From assembly GCF_029168315.1 (NCBI RefSeq), contig NZ_JARGYD010000004.1, forward strand, positions 124,001 through 188,000: a stretch of DNA of 64,000 nucleotides, read 5' to 3'. The translations under genes were made by a program, and so were the position numbers. The notes beneath the pieces are model-generated. The model searched no databases, was not told the origin of the DNA, and saw only the letters and a program-made list of their open reading frames with translations. The DNA is from Psychromarinibacter halotolerans (lineage in GTDB: Bacteria > Pseudomonadota > Alphaproteobacteria > Rhodobacterales > Rhodobacteraceae). This document shows, piece by piece, positions 44,056-52,974 of the stretch. Positions within the stretch are counted from its first letter, which is position 1. Every line of letters begins with the position of its first letter.

Positions 44056-45018
44056 CTAGTTCTTCACGAAGTATGCGTCCGCATATCCGAGCTTCTTGAC
44101 CTTAGCCAGCAGAGCGTCGCGTTCCGAGCCGTTCGTTGCCGGCCCGGCGAGAACGCGCCAATAGGTCTTGCCGCTGCTGGTCTCTTCCCTCACCGTCGAG
44201 GCGATGCCCGCGGTGCGCAGCGCGGTGTCGTTGCGGTTGGCGTTGTCCTGAACGCTGAACAGGCCGATCTGGATATACGGCTTGGACAGGGTCGAGGTCG
44301 CCGCCGGCGGCGCCGCGTTGACCGGGGCCGAGGTCGGTTCGACGTTGGTCAGCACGCCGGGAACAGGGCGCGGCGTCGGCGCGGTATCGACCGCCGAGCT
44401 TGCCACCATCTCGGGCGTGACCGACGGCGCGGCGGGCGTGTCCAGCGCGGTCAGCGCCGCATCTGCAAGCTCGGTCGGGTCGTCCAGCGTGGTCGTCTCG
44501 ATCCCTTCGGGGGTCTCGAGGTTGGCGACCTGAACCGTTTCCGGCGCCACGGCCGGTCCGGCTTCGGGAATTTCTTCGCGGCGCAGCGCGGTGACGTTCA
44601 GCGCACCGGGCGAACCGGCCAGCATCCCAAGCGCAGCGGCTGCGTCCGACGACACCTGAAAGGTCGGGCCGGGATTCTCGCGCTCGCGTTTGAACAGGGC
44701 GCCGATCACGAATTTGCCGTTCTCGCCGTTGCGGATGATCACGCGCTCGGGTTCGGTCACGTCGGGGTGTGCCACCCAGACGCCGCCCAGCGACGGGCGT
44801 CCGTCCCAAAGGCCATTGTCCGAAACCTGAAACACCTCGGGAACCTCGATGTCGCGTTCCACCAGTTTCGTCGTTCCGGGCGTGTCGACGCCCGATGTCA
44901 CCGCGGCTTCGTCGCCGAGGGTCGTTTTCTTGAATAGGTCGCTGTTTTCGCTGCAGCCCGCCAAAGCCGCCGCGCTACACAGCATCAGAGCGATACGCCC
45001 CGTCCGCGTCCTTGCCAT
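44056..45018 (-). CDS. SPOR-domain lipoprotein
   Basis: A 320-residue protein with lipobox ALAGC (Cys22), an N-terminal region including PSLGGVWVAHPDVTEPERV of the kind seen in RlpA/SPOR proteins, a long Ala/Pro/Thr linker and a C-terminal SPOR domain (IQIGLFSVQDNANRNDTALR and YWRVLAGPATN), which binds denuded glycan at the septum. ATG 45018 is preferred over a start 17 codons upstream. It is the first gene of the operon with the carboxypeptidase. Confidence 0.88.
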   Translation of the reverse strand: MARTRTGRIALMLCSAAALAGCSENSDLFKKTTLGDEAAVTSGVDTPGTTKLVERDIEVPEVFQVSDNGLWDGRPSLGGVWVAHPDVTEPERVIIRNGENGKFVIGALFKRERENPGPTFQVSSDAAAALGMLAGSPGALNVTALRREEIPEAGPAVAPETVQVANLETPEGIETTTLDDPTELADAALTALDTPAAPSVTPEMVASSAVDTAPTPRPVPGVLTNVEPTSAPVNAAPPAATSTLSKPYIQIGLFSVQDNANRNDTALRTAGIASTVREETSSGKTYWRVLAGPATNGSERDALLAKVKKLGYADAYFVKN

Positions 45019-45221
45019 ACCTTGCCCCTTTTCCCGCGAACTTTGCCGCGTTTGTTCTGCTCTCCCCAAGTGCGGGCACGCAACATGGGTGGCAGCAGAC
45101 TAGCCGCGACGGCGCCTTTTGGGAAGTGGCAAGGTTGTGACGGGCCCAATCCGGTCCCTTCGTGTTGCGTTGCGGTCGGTCTTGCCTTCCCCGCCCGCGG
45201 CGGGATAGTCCTGTCGCCCAC

Positions 45222-45309
45222 GGAGAAGTGGCAGAGCGGTCGAATGCGGCGGTCTTGAAAACCGTTGAGGTGCAAGCCTCCGGGGGTTCGAATCCCTCCT
45301 TCTCCGCCA
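45222..45309 (+). tRNA. tRNA-Ser(UGA)
   Basis: An 88-base class II tRNA including the encoded CCA. The acceptor stem pairs GGAGAAG with CTTCTCC, the anticodon loop reads CTTGAAA giving anticodon UGA, a long variable arm follows, and the T arm contains GGTTCGAATCC. It is the insertion site of the element that follows, whose integrase begins 137 bases downstream; the 3' end is presumably regenerated by the element. Confidence 0.95.
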
Positions 45310-45417
45310 CCCTGCGTTTTCCCCAGATGTCAGGCAGTCGTCATGGGCGACCTCATGCCCTTACTTTAATGCGTTGCACGGCGCTTGTCGCTTGTGCTCG
45401 CTTCATTTCGATTCCTC

Positions 45418-45453
45418 TGGTATCTGTTCCTTGCGTGGTATGAAGTGTGGTAT
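45418..45453 (+). repeat. three TGGTAT repeats before the integrase
   Basis: TGGTAT occurs at 45418, 45436 and 45448 (each extended as GTGGTAT or CTGGTAT), the last overlapping the integrase start. Iterated short repeats between attL and int are typical of integrase arm sites or autoregulation. Confidence 0.4.
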
Positions 45454-46667
45454 CTCTCGTGACACTGAGCGGTAAGCTGACAAGGAAGCTGGTGGACAAC
45501 CTCGGGCCGGGGCGGCACGGGGATGGGAACGGACTTTACCTCGTCGTCGATCCGTCCGGAGCGCGGCGCTGGATCGTGCGGGTGACGGTCAAGGGCCAGA
45601 AGAATAGCAAAGGCGCTCCGCTGCGGACGGACTTTGGCCTGGGCGGGGCGGATGTAGTGACGCTGAACCAAGCGCGCGATCGAGCCTTGGAGTATCGGCG
45701 GCTGGCGAAGCAGGGGCTGAACCCGCGCTTCAATGGCCGGCAACACATCCCAACCTTTGAGGAAGTCGCGCAGCAGGTTCATATCGAACGAATGCCCACT
45801 TGGAAGAACGCCAAGCATGGTCAGCAATGGATCAACACTTTGCGGGACTATGCCTTTCCAAAGATTGGGCGGATGCCGGTGGATAGCATCGGACAGCCGG
45901 AAGTGCTCATGTGTCTCTCGCCAATCTGGACTGAGAAGCACGAAACAGCACGGCGGTTGGCGCAGCGCATCAAGACTGTGCTGGACGTGGCGCGGTCGAA
46001 GGGCTTCCGCGACAGCGAGAACCCGGTAACGGCGATCCGCGATGCTGGTGTATTGCCGAAGGTTAAGGCCAAGCCGAAACACCACAAGGCGATGAACTGG
46101 CGGGACGTACCTGCATTCTTCGCGGATCTGCAAGCGCGCGACGCGATGGCGGCAAAGGCGTTGATGTTTACCTGTCTGACCGGCTCGCGCACCGGCGAAG
46201 TCTTGGGAATGCGATGGGAAGAGATAGACGTCGATGCGCGCCTCTGGACCTGCCCCGCCGACCGGATGAAGGGAGGCGAGGAGCATCGGGTTCCGCTGAC
46301 CAGAGAGATGCTTGCAATCATCGAACCGCTGCGGGCTTTGTCCTCCGAGGTCGTATTCGAGGGGCAGAAGCGGTACAAGCCTCTCTCGCCCATGTCGATG
46401 CTGATGCTGCTGCGCCGGATGAAAGTCGAAGGCGTGACGGTGCATGGCTTCCGCTCCACCTTCCGGGACTGGGCTGCCGAGGCGGCGAGCGCGCCGCGCG
46501 AGGTTGCTGAAATGAGCCTTTCGCACCGAATCGGATCACAGGTGGAACAGGCATATGCGCGGTCAGATCTGCTGGAAAAGCGCCGTGCGCTGATGGAACG
46601 ATGGTCGCAATTCGTAACTGGAGGGAATGGAACGGTAGTCTCATTCTCTATTTCTCATGAAATTTAA
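45447..46667 (+). CDS. tyrosine integrase of a genomic island (P4-type)
   Basis: A 406-residue site-specific recombinase. The N-terminal arm-binding domain (VDPSGARRWIVRV, DFGLGGADVVTLNQARDRA) matches the DUF4102 type found in P4-like integrases. Catalytic residues are Arg in LTGSRTGEVLGMRW, His and Arg in VHGFRSTFRDWAAE, His in EMSLSHRIG, and Tyr in VEQAYARSDLLEKRR. GTG start at 45447. Location beside the tRNA 3' end confirms its role. Confidence 0.92.
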   Translation: MVSLVTLSGKLTRKLVDNLGPGRHGDGNGLYLVVDPSGARRWIVRVTVKGQKNSKGAPLRTDFGLGGADVVTLNQARDRALEYRRLAKQGLNPRFNGRQHIPTFEEVAQQVHIERMPTWKNAKHGQQWINTLRDYAFPKIGRMPVDSIGQPEVLMCLSPIWTEKHETARRLAQRIKTVLDVARSKGFRDSENPVTAIRDAGVLPKVKAKPKHHKAMNWRDVPAFFADLQARDAMAAKALMFTCLTGSRTGEVLGMRWEEIDVDARLWTCPADRMKGGEEHRVPLTREMLAIIEPLRALSSEVVFEGQKRYKPLSPMSMLMLLRRMKVEGVTVHGFRSTFRDWAAEAASAPREVAEMSLSHRIGSQVEQAYARSDLLEKRRALMERWSQFVTGGNGTVVSFSISHEI

Positions 46668-46771
46668 TGCCGAAAGGCTCTATGACGCCCACCTTTCTGC
46701 AAGTATGCGGAAACTGAAACAAACTGAGAACAAATTCTTGTAATGCATAAAGGCATCGCCCATGCTGCCTT

Positions 46772-47593
46772 ATGAACGCCGACACTAACCCAGACACGTT
46801 CCGTGACCTCGTTGAACGACTGCACGAGATTATTGACGAGATGCTCGCACCGTTTGGGAGACACAGCCCGCGAGGCCACGGATTTGAGCCGAACCCGCCG
46901 TTCGATATCTCAAAGGCGAACATGCATGACAGCAAGCGGGAGTTCGTGCGGGAAAAAGAAGCCGTAGAATTTAGCGCAACCCAATTGAGGGCGGTTGCTG
47001 AAAGGCTTGTGGATCGCGACCATCCACCTGACACAAAATCGCTCCTAGCGTCTCTTCAGACGGTTGTAGATCAGAAACTACGAGCGTCCGCACCCAGAGC
47101 AAAATCGAAAGATAGTATGAGTCTTATACATAGAAATATTGCGGATTTGGGTGGGTTCGTCCCTAGTATTTTCGTGCTGTTGGAGTTGACTAAAGCACTT
47201 GAGGCACACGCAAAGGAGCTTGGAGATCAGGAGGCACAGTTTTGGAGTTTGCCACACCGCGCTCCCGATCACTACGCTCGCGCAATTGCACTCCGCATTG
47301 CCAAACTGTACGCGTTGCAAACTGGCAGCAGACCGACTGTTGGATCGTCAGGTGAGACGGGTGAACCTTCAACAAACTACACCCGGGCCGTAAAGGCATC
47401 GTTCGACGCGCTGGACATTCAGACTGGCGTGCGGCTGCCCTGCGAGTGGGCGATAGAGCAGCTTACAGACAACGACCTAATCCCTCCGAAAGACACGCTT
47501 GCTGATCTGCTCGACCTCCCGTCGCCCAGAAGCAACAGGGATGCTGTCATAGATAATCTAGTCGAAAGCATGCAGGTAAGGCCCAAGAGCTAA
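46772..47593 (+). CDS. hypothetical protein of the integrated element (273 aa)
   Basis: A soluble protein with no signal peptide or membrane segment. The first 110 residues are charged and helical, the middle is Leu-rich (IFVLLELTKALEAHAKEL), and the C-terminal part (FDALDIQTGVRLPCEWAIEQ) is a pattern seen at the ends of hypothetical proteins next to integrases. Base composition is visibly more A/T-rich than the surroundings, as expected for acquired DNA. I do not recognise the family. Confidence 0.6.
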   Translation: MNADTNPDTFRDLVERLHEIIDEMLAPFGRHSPRGHGFEPNPPFDISKANMHDSKREFVREKEAVEFSATQLRAVAERLVDRDHPPDTKSLLASLQTVVDQKLRASAPRAKSKDSMSLIHRNIADLGGFVPSIFVLLELTKALEAHAKELGDQEAQFWSLPHRAPDHYARAIALRIAKLYALQTGSRPTVGSSGETGEPSTNYTRAVKASFDALDIQTGVRLPCEWAIEQLTDNDLIPPKDTLADLLDLPSPRSNRDAVIDNLVESMQVRPKS

Positions 47594-47682
47594 GGCCTTT
47601 CTCTCGGCGGATCGCTGCATTTTCTCAATCGGCATCGAGCGTGCTTGAAGACGACCGTCAAACACTGACGGAGAACAATAGC

Positions 47683-47895
47683 ATGACACATCTGTTTGAG
47701 CAGCGCCGCAACTACACCCTCGGTGATCCCGAGCTGGATCTGATCGGCGACCGCGCCAAACTGGCACAATGGCGGCACAAGGGTATAGGGCCCGCCTTCT
47801 ATAAGCTGGGCCGTAAGATCGTGTACCGGGGCGCGGACCTGAACGCATGGGCGGAGGCGAACCGCGTTGAGCCGCGCGCCGGGGAGCGCCACTAG
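47683..47895 (+). CDS. AlpA/excisionase-like helix-turn-helix protein
   Basis: A 70-residue protein. LIGDRAKLAQWRHKGIGPAF followed by YKLGRKIVYRGADLNAW is the winged-helix pattern of AlpA/MerR-type excisionase-like proteins, which direct the integrase toward excision or activate its promoter. ATG 47683 is chosen over an in-frame upstream start at 47641 because it gives the normal length. TAG overlaps the GTG start of the next gene by one base. Confidence 0.7.
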   Translation: MTHLFEQRRNYTLGDPELDLIGDRAKLAQWRHKGIGPAFYKLGRKIVYRGADLNAWAEANRVEPRAGERH

Positions 47896-48320
47896 TGGCA
47901 CGCGCTGTCAGCTCGGTCCGGATCAAGTCGTTGAAGGCGTACACGGTCGAAGAAGCGGCAGAGGTTGTCAGGGTGACCGAGCAGACGATCCGCGCTTGGA
48001 TCAAGCAGGGGCTCCCTGCGATGACCGAAAAGCGCCCCACCTTGATCCTAGGTTGGGCGTTGAAGGGTTTCCACGAACAACTCCGCAAGAAACGCCGACG
48101 CCCGCTGCAGGACGGTGAGTTCTTTTGCCTCCACTGCAAGGAACCGAGAACGCCTGTCGCAGGTGTGGTGGAATACCAACGGCTCTCGGATGCGCACGGG
48201 CAATTGAGAGGCTTCTGCTCCGCCTGCGAGGGTATCTGCGTCCGCATTATTTCGCGCCGCGACCTCCCGAAATGGGCCGACCTCCTCGACGCTGGCACCA
48301 ACGACAGGCGGACAGCCTAA
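47895..48320 (+). CDS. HTH plus zinc-ribbon protein
   Basis: A 141-residue protein. The N-terminal part (YTVEEAAEVVRVTEQTIRAW) is an excisionase-type helix-turn-helix. The second half has paired cysteines, CLHC near residue 77 and CSAC near 108, spaced like a zinc ribbon. The start is GTG 47895, one base inside the upstream stop. It lies between the AlpA-like gene and a second recombinase, so a role in recombination or its control is likely. Confidence 0.68.
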   Translation: MARAVSSVRIKSLKAYTVEEAAEVVRVTEQTIRAWIKQGLPAMTEKRPTLILGWALKGFHEQLRKKRRRPLQDGEFFCLHCKEPRTPVAGVVEYQRLSDAHGQLRGFCSACEGICVRIISRRDLPKWADLLDAGTNDRRTA

Positions 48321-48373
48321 AGGAACCATCGAAACCACGCTTAAATCATAACTTCGGGCAGGAGGCCCAAGCC

Positions 48374-49411
48374 GTGCCAAAGTTCAATGAGGAAAACGAG
48401 CGAGTCAAGCGCGACTACATAGAGTATCTGACGCATGCCGAAGGCTACGATGAAGCGTCGCTGGACAAGGTCCGCTCGGCCCTGCGGGAACTGGAAGAGG
48501 CGGTGGGCTATAAGCCATTCAAGGCGTTTCACCGCGAATGGGCGGCCCGGTTTAAGAAGTACCTCGATACCCGCAAGAACGCTCGCACCGGGAAGCCAAT
48601 TAGTCTCTCGACGCGCGACTCGCTCTTGCGCCAGGCTCGCGGCTTCATCCGCTGGCTGTCTTCTCAGCCGGGTTATCGGTCTCGGGTGTCGCTCTCGGAC
48701 GTGGCCTACTTCAACAACTCGATGAAGGACGCCCGCGCCGCCCATACTCAGCGGCCGGCGCGCTATCCGTCTATCGAGCAATGCAACCATGCATTCCGCC
48801 ATATGCCGGAAAACAATGAAATCCAGCGTCGCGACAAGGCCAAGTTCGCACTGATCATGCTTACCGGAGCGCGTGCTGGCGCCATCGCGTCGCTGCGGCT
48901 GAAGCATGTCGACTTGATTTCCGGCTCCATCTTCCAGGACGGGCGCGAGGTGAAAACCAAGGGTGCGAAGTCTTTTGTGTCTTGGTTCTTTCCGGTCGAT
49001 CCGATGTATCGCGAAGCTTTCACCGCATGGATTGAATTCTTGAGAACGGAATTGCTCTACGGACCGGACGATGCGGTATTTCCCAAGCAAGCGGTCGTGG
49101 TCACGGGTGGCAAGTTCGGTTGCGGCGGTTTGACCCGTGCCCCATATTCCAACGCCCAAACCGTGAGCAAGGTAGTCAAGGGGGCATTCCGAGCCGTTGG
49201 GCTGGAAGAGTTCAACCCTCACAGCATCCGCAAGACGCTGGCCTTCCTTGGCGACAGGCTTTGCACCACGATGGAGGCTCGCAAGGCATGGTCGCAGAAT
49301 TTAGGCCATGATAGTCTCGCTACGACTGTCAGCGCATACATGCCTCTGTCCCCGGAAAGGCAAGCAGAACTGTTGAGGGACTTGTGTCAGAGTGGACTTG
49401 CCCGTTTTTAG
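48374..49411 (+). CDS. second tyrosine recombinase
   Basis: A 345-residue phage-type integrase without the DUF4102 arm domain. It has a SAM-like core-binding part (YIEYLTHAEGYDEASLDKVR) and a catalytic domain with Arg in LTGARAGAIASLRLKHVD, His and Arg in NPHSIRKTLAFLG, His in NLGHDSLATTVSAY and the Tyr in the same segment. GTG 48374 follows AGGAGG; the frame upstream belongs to the preceding gene. Confidence 0.85.
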   Translation: MPKFNEENERVKRDYIEYLTHAEGYDEASLDKVRSALRELEEAVGYKPFKAFHREWAARFKKYLDTRKNARTGKPISLSTRDSLLRQARGFIRWLSSQPGYRSRVSLSDVAYFNNSMKDARAAHTQRPARYPSIEQCNHAFRHMPENNEIQRRDKAKFALIMLTGARAGAIASLRLKHVDLISGSIFQDGREVKTKGAKSFVSWFFPVDPMYREAFTAWIEFLRTELLYGPDDAVFPKQAVVVTGGKFGCGGLTRAPYSNAQTVSKVVKGAFRAVGLEEFNPHSIRKTLAFLGDRLCTTMEARKAWSQNLGHDSLATTVSAYMPLSPERQAELLRDLCQSGLARF

Positions 49412-49421
49412 TGGAGAGCGC

Positions 49422-49810
49422 TTAGCTCACTTCGCGGGCCCTGCGCTCGAATGCGATGGGGCTTAGGAAGCCGAGCGATGAGTGCCGCCTGACGGGGTTA
49501 TAGAACCCGTCGATGTATCTGGCGATGGCGTTCTCGGCTTGCTGGCGGGTCTGCCAGGCGACCGGCCAGATCAGCTCCGACTTGATGGTCTTGACGAAGG
49601 TGAGGAGGGAATAGAAGACAGTCCAGTGGACTGTCGGCCCCGACGTAAAACCATCGAGTTGTCGTAGCAGTTCCCCTTGCCGCTCATCGAGATCAGGATG
49701 CCGCGTTTTCGAAGCTCGGCCTGATAGTCGACGGAGCAGTATTGCGATCCTCGATCGGAATGATGAACCAGCCCCGGCGCAGGGTCGCGGTTCACAATGG
49801 CGCGCCGCAG
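49422..49810 (-). pseudogene. IS3-family transposase (OrfB) 3' remnant, frameshifted
   Basis: The C-terminal half of an IS3 DDE transposase is split between two frames. HHSDRGSQY (second Asp region) and SGKGNCYDNSMV are in one frame near 49670-49790, and KTIKSELIWPVAWQTRQQAE through RRHSSLGFLSPIAFERR are in the other, ending at 49422. The switch falls at an insertion of about 50 bases after NSMV. The N-terminal part with the first catalytic Asp and orfA are missing, so the element is dead. Confidence 0.85.
49617..49635. repeat. palindrome inserted in the dead transposase
   Basis: GACAGTCCA (49617-49625), G, TGGACTGTC (49627-49635) is a perfect nine-base inverted repeat inside the roughly 50-base insertion (about 49600-49649) that breaks the OrfB frame. 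Confidence 0.75.
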
Positions 49811-50185
49811 AACCAAATGATAAGTACGCAAGGCAGGTGGCCGAACTTGCTTCAGGGTTTCGGGGCCGGGATGAAATCTGGTCGCGTTCACAGACCCAAC
49901 GGAAATTGCGAGAGATCCGATGCACGGCCCTTGCGAACTGGCGTCGACTGTAGCCGCGGCGGATCGATTGACTGAGGTTGAAGTAGGTAGATCCGCCGAA
50001 TATCCGGCGAATCTAGCGGTCGGTCGAACCAGCCATCGATATGTCGCAGAATCGGACTCAGCCAAGAAGACATACTCATTCTCCGGCACAGCCTACTTTT
50101 CTGGGATATTCGGCGAATGTTGCCTTCGTGCAGGAAGGACCCATCACCGACCACTTATGAGCATGGCCAGAGATTAATGGGACGG
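49811..50185. other. decayed non-coding segment after the IS3 remnant
   Basis: No gene can be supported. An inverted pair, CGCCGAATATCC near 49995 and GGATATTCGGCG near 50105, encloses about 100 bases and could be the trace of an insertion or a former site. The segment probably represents degraded mobile-element DNA. Confidence 0.5.
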
Positions 50186-50470
50186 TCAGGTTTTGCTGCT
50201 TCCGGGCCCTTGGAGGATCTGATCGAGCTGGCTTTGGAGATCTTCGAGTTCAGAAATCTCGGACTCTAGCAATACGAGGCTGGTTTCTCCTTCGACTTTC
50301 TGGCCCCACTCTTCCGCGTCGTTCAGCGTCCAGAGCATGTAGCGGAGCATGTCGAGCCGGCGTAGTGTTTCTTCGCGGCGGCGATCAAGCGTCGCGCGGT
50401 CCTTGAAATTTTCCAGACTATCGTACTCTGCGACGACAAGATCGCGCCATTCGAGCGGTGTTTGGGTCAT
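50186..50470 (-). CDS. hypothetical coiled-coil protein (94 aa)
   Basis: Starts at ATG 50470 (MTQTPLEWRDLVVAEYDSLE). The middle (RRREETLRRLDMLRYML) and the end (ESEISELEDLQSQLDQIL) show heptad spacing of a coiled coil. No signal peptide, membrane helix or known motif. It stands alone between the IS remnant and a LysR gene. Confidence 0.6.
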   Translation of the reverse strand: MTQTPLEWRDLVVAEYDSLENFKDRATLDRRREETLRRLDMLRYMLWTLNDAEEWGQKVEGETSLVLLESEISELEDLQSQLDQILQGPGSSKT

Positions 50471-50731
50471 AAAAAACCTATGTAGATAAGGCGGCAAAAT
50501 GGGCGGCCAAATTCTAGTCTACCCGAGTTTAAATTATGTAACAAATCAACTTTTCTGCGTTCTCTCTGAAATTGCCGAGTTTTTTAGTCAGCCATGTATA
50601 GGTCTGATGCGCGCCCCTGCCGAGTTTCCCTGCGTCGGCGAAATTCAGCACAGGGGTAGGATCCACCGAGAAAAGGAAGCAGACGTGCGGTGCAATAGCG
50701 TGGTCGACGAATTCCTGTCTTCCGACCGCAA

Positions 50732-51643
50732 TTATTCTGCTGCCTGCGGTGAACTCAGCGGAATAACTTCCTCCGCCTCGGCTTCTGCGCGGAGCCAGTG
50801 CCGAAAGGCGGCGATCCGCGGGTCGTGCATACGGGATTGGGGACAGGCAATCGCATAGATAGAAATGGTCGGCGTAGTCACGTTGAAGAGGCGTTCCAAC
50901 CGGCCTGAGGCTATCGTAGCGCGGATGATGGCATCGTAAGCGAGCGACACGCCCTGTTGCTGTTCAACCATCGACGTCGAAAGTTCACAGTTAGGAAAGG
51001 TCTGTCCCTGCGGCAACTCGGCGCTTGGAAGGCCAGCCCTTTCGAACCATTCGGGCCATGCATCATCCGTCTCGTCGTAGAACAACTCCAATCGCAGCAG
51101 ATCTTCCGGATGTCGGACGTTCTCGCGCCGACGTAGTTCGGGCGAAATGACTGGATAGCGCGTCGAGGCCATCAGCGGCTCGACGTGCAAGCCGGGCGTC
51201 GGGCGGTCGGACCACTGGATCACCACATCCGCGTCATTGGTCACGAAGTCGAGAGAGGGCGCGCCGTTCGAGACCCGAAGCCGTATGTCGCGGGCAAACT
51301 CAAGTCTAGGCAGACGGGGAACCAACCAACGCGCCGCGAAGCCGGGCGTGGACAGAACGCGAAGGGTGCGAGGAGCATCGCGAGCGGCTTCGGTCTCTTC
51401 GAGAAACGTATCGAGCAAGCCAGTCAGTTTCCCGGCATAGCTCTCGCCTGTGAGGGTCAATGCGATCTGGTTGCCCGCGCGCTCGAACAGCTGCGTGTCC
51501 AAGAACCCTTCGAGCGCCTTGATCTGGTGGCTTACCGCTGAGGGGGTCAGACACAACTCCTCGGCAGCAACCTTGACCGACATGTGCCTAGCGGTGGCCT
51601 CGAAGGCCCGGACAGCTGCGAATGGGGGAAGCTTGCGTCCCAT
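50732..51643 (-). CDS. LysR-family regulator (GcvA-like)
   Basis: A 303-residue activator. The N-terminal winged helix reads AVRAFEATARHMSVKVAAEE, then LCLTPSAVSHQIKALE; the effector-binding domain has the GcvA-like LRVLSTPGFAARWLVPRLPR. ATG 51643 is preceded by CAGGGAA. It is divergent from a secreted HExxH-motif protein that it may control; a dyad lies between them. Confidence 0.9.
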   Translation of the reverse strand: MGRKLPPFAAVRAFEATARHMSVKVAAEELCLTPSAVSHQIKALEGFLDTQLFERAGNQIALTLTGESYAGKLTGLLDTFLEETEAARDAPRTLRVLSTPGFAARWLVPRLPRLEFARDIRLRVSNGAPSLDFVTNDADVVIQWSDRPTPGLHVEPLMASTRYPVISPELRRRENVRHPEDLLRLELFYDETDDAWPEWFERAGLPSAELPQGQTFPNCELSTSMVEQQQGVSLAYDAIIRATIASGRLERLFNVTTPTISIYAIACPQSRMHDPRIAAFRHWLRAEAEAEEVIPLSSPQAAE

Positions 51644-51695
51644 TTCCCTGCCTGAATTGAACTCACGTGCGCCTGAAATACGATCACTGGGTGAC

Positions 51696-51714
51696 GTTGC
51701 GGCAGTATCGTAAC
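51696..51714. promoter_or_regulatory. possible LysR operator between divergent genes
   Basis: GTTGCG (51696-51701) and CGTAAC (51709-51714) form an imperfect dyad with seven bases between, in the 112-base gap between the LysR gene and the next gene. Size and place fit a LysR site; the match is weak. Confidence 0.28.
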
Positions 51715-51755
51715 ATCGGGACACCAAATCTCAAAACCATTCATCGGAGGGACCG

Positions 51756-52292
51756 ATGCTTAGCCCCTGTTTCGCCGCGGCCCTCGCTGCGGCAACGATC
51801 GCCCTGTGTCCGATGCCGACACGCGCCGAGCTACCTGCACTGGAATTGGACGCCGACTGGCGCCGTGCAGCTAATATGACAATGCTCGTATCGACGCTTG
51901 AGCACTGGCTTGATGCACAGACAGACTGGCCGCGCCGAGATACGGCTCCTCACGTCCGGTTTGTCAGCGCATGGCAGGCGGCGGCGCGGCGAGGGGAGGC
52001 GGCTACTTTCCAGCGTGGCCACTTGCGAGGGCTCTATGATCCCGACCGGTCCGAGGTCCTGTTGGTGCGCCCTTGGGATCCGCGCGACGCCGGCGATGTC
52101 GCCGTTTTGCTGCATGAACTCGCGCACCACCGGCAGGCACCTCATTACTGGTACTGCCCGGCTGCGCAGGAGTTGCCAGCCTACCGCCTACAAGAAGAAT
52201 GGCTTTCGGAGCAGGGCGAAGCGCTTGATGTGAACTGGATCGCCGTTGTGCTCGACGCGGGATGCACTCCGCACGATATTCATCCGGAATAG
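51756..52292 (+). CDS. secreted protein with HExxH motif
   Basis: A 178-residue protein with a signal peptide (LAAATIALCPMPTRAE). Near residue 121 is LHELAHHRQ, a His-Glu-x-x-His zinc-binding motif in a helix, and two later cysteines (YCPAAQ, DAGCTP) could form a disulfide. It looks like a small periplasmic metallopeptidase-like protein; catalytic activity is unproven and the family is not recognised with certainty. Divergent from the LysR regulator. Confidence 0.7.
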   Translation: MLSPCFAAALAAATIALCPMPTRAELPALELDADWRRAANMTMLVSTLEHWLDAQTDWPRRDTAPHVRFVSAWQAAARRGEAATFQRGHLRGLYDPDRSEVLLVRPWDPRDAGDVAVLLHELAHHRQAPHYWYCPAAQELPAYRLQEEWLSEQGEALDVNWIAVVLDAGCTPHDIHPE

Positions 52293-52516
52293 CTCGCTCG
52301 TCGGTGCTGAAGAAAATCCGCATTCAGTTTTTGTCGGGCGGCGGCCAACCGCGGGTAGCGTGTCCTGCGAGTCCCTCGGAGTCGTAGCGGCCGGTTTCGG
52401 CCCAAAGCCAACCTTTGTGTGGTCATGGCCATGCCGCGCCGGGGCATGTCATTGCGGACACTGGTGCAAAGCGTAGCATCAACATGGCAATGGCCTACTT
52501 ATCCGGGGAAGTCGGG

Positions 52517-52789
52517 TCAGGCATAGAAGTATGGATCGAGAACTCTGACCTCCGTGATGTGATCGACCGGAAGGCCGTTCTTCTGCGCCGCTGTCCGGAC
52601 TGCTTCAGGGGTCGGAGCGTCGTAGATGCAGAAGGTCTTCTGCTTGTCGCCGGACACATAGGAATGAACCCAGGTCACGCCACCCTCCGCGTTGCGTTCG
52701 GCGACGTCAAGGCACACGCCTTTCCCCTCGGCGTTGATCGGGATGTTCAGGCCTTGAGGGAAAGTGCGTTCGATCAGGTAGCGTGGCAT
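52517..52789 (-). CDS. DUF4242 (SCO4226-like) protein
   Basis: A 90-residue ferredoxin-like fold protein. MPRYLIERTFPQGL, VTWVHSYVSGDKQKTFCIYD and APTPEAVRTAAQKNGLPVDH are the family pattern; the prototype SCO4226 binds nickel. The His and Cys here could do the same. ATG 52789 gives the standard N terminus. It points away from the GNAT and LuxR-type regulator genes. Confidence 0.85.
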   Translation of the reverse strand: MPRYLIERTFPQGLNIPINAEGKGVCLDVAERNAEGGVTWVHSYVSGDKQKTFCIYDAPTPEAVRTAAQKNGLPVDHITEVRVLDPYFYA

Positions 52790-52974
52790 GGCTGGTCTCC
52801 TTTGTTGTGCCGGGGTTAAGGATGCACGGCACAGCACACCTGCGCATCGGAGCCACTGCCCAATTTGCGGCGGCAAACCACCTATTTTCGGTTGTGGCCA
52901 GCGCCAGGTTACGTGCCTTGACCCAGCAAAGGCGTGGGTGCTCCACTGGTCCCCGTGACCTGACCGGAGACATC

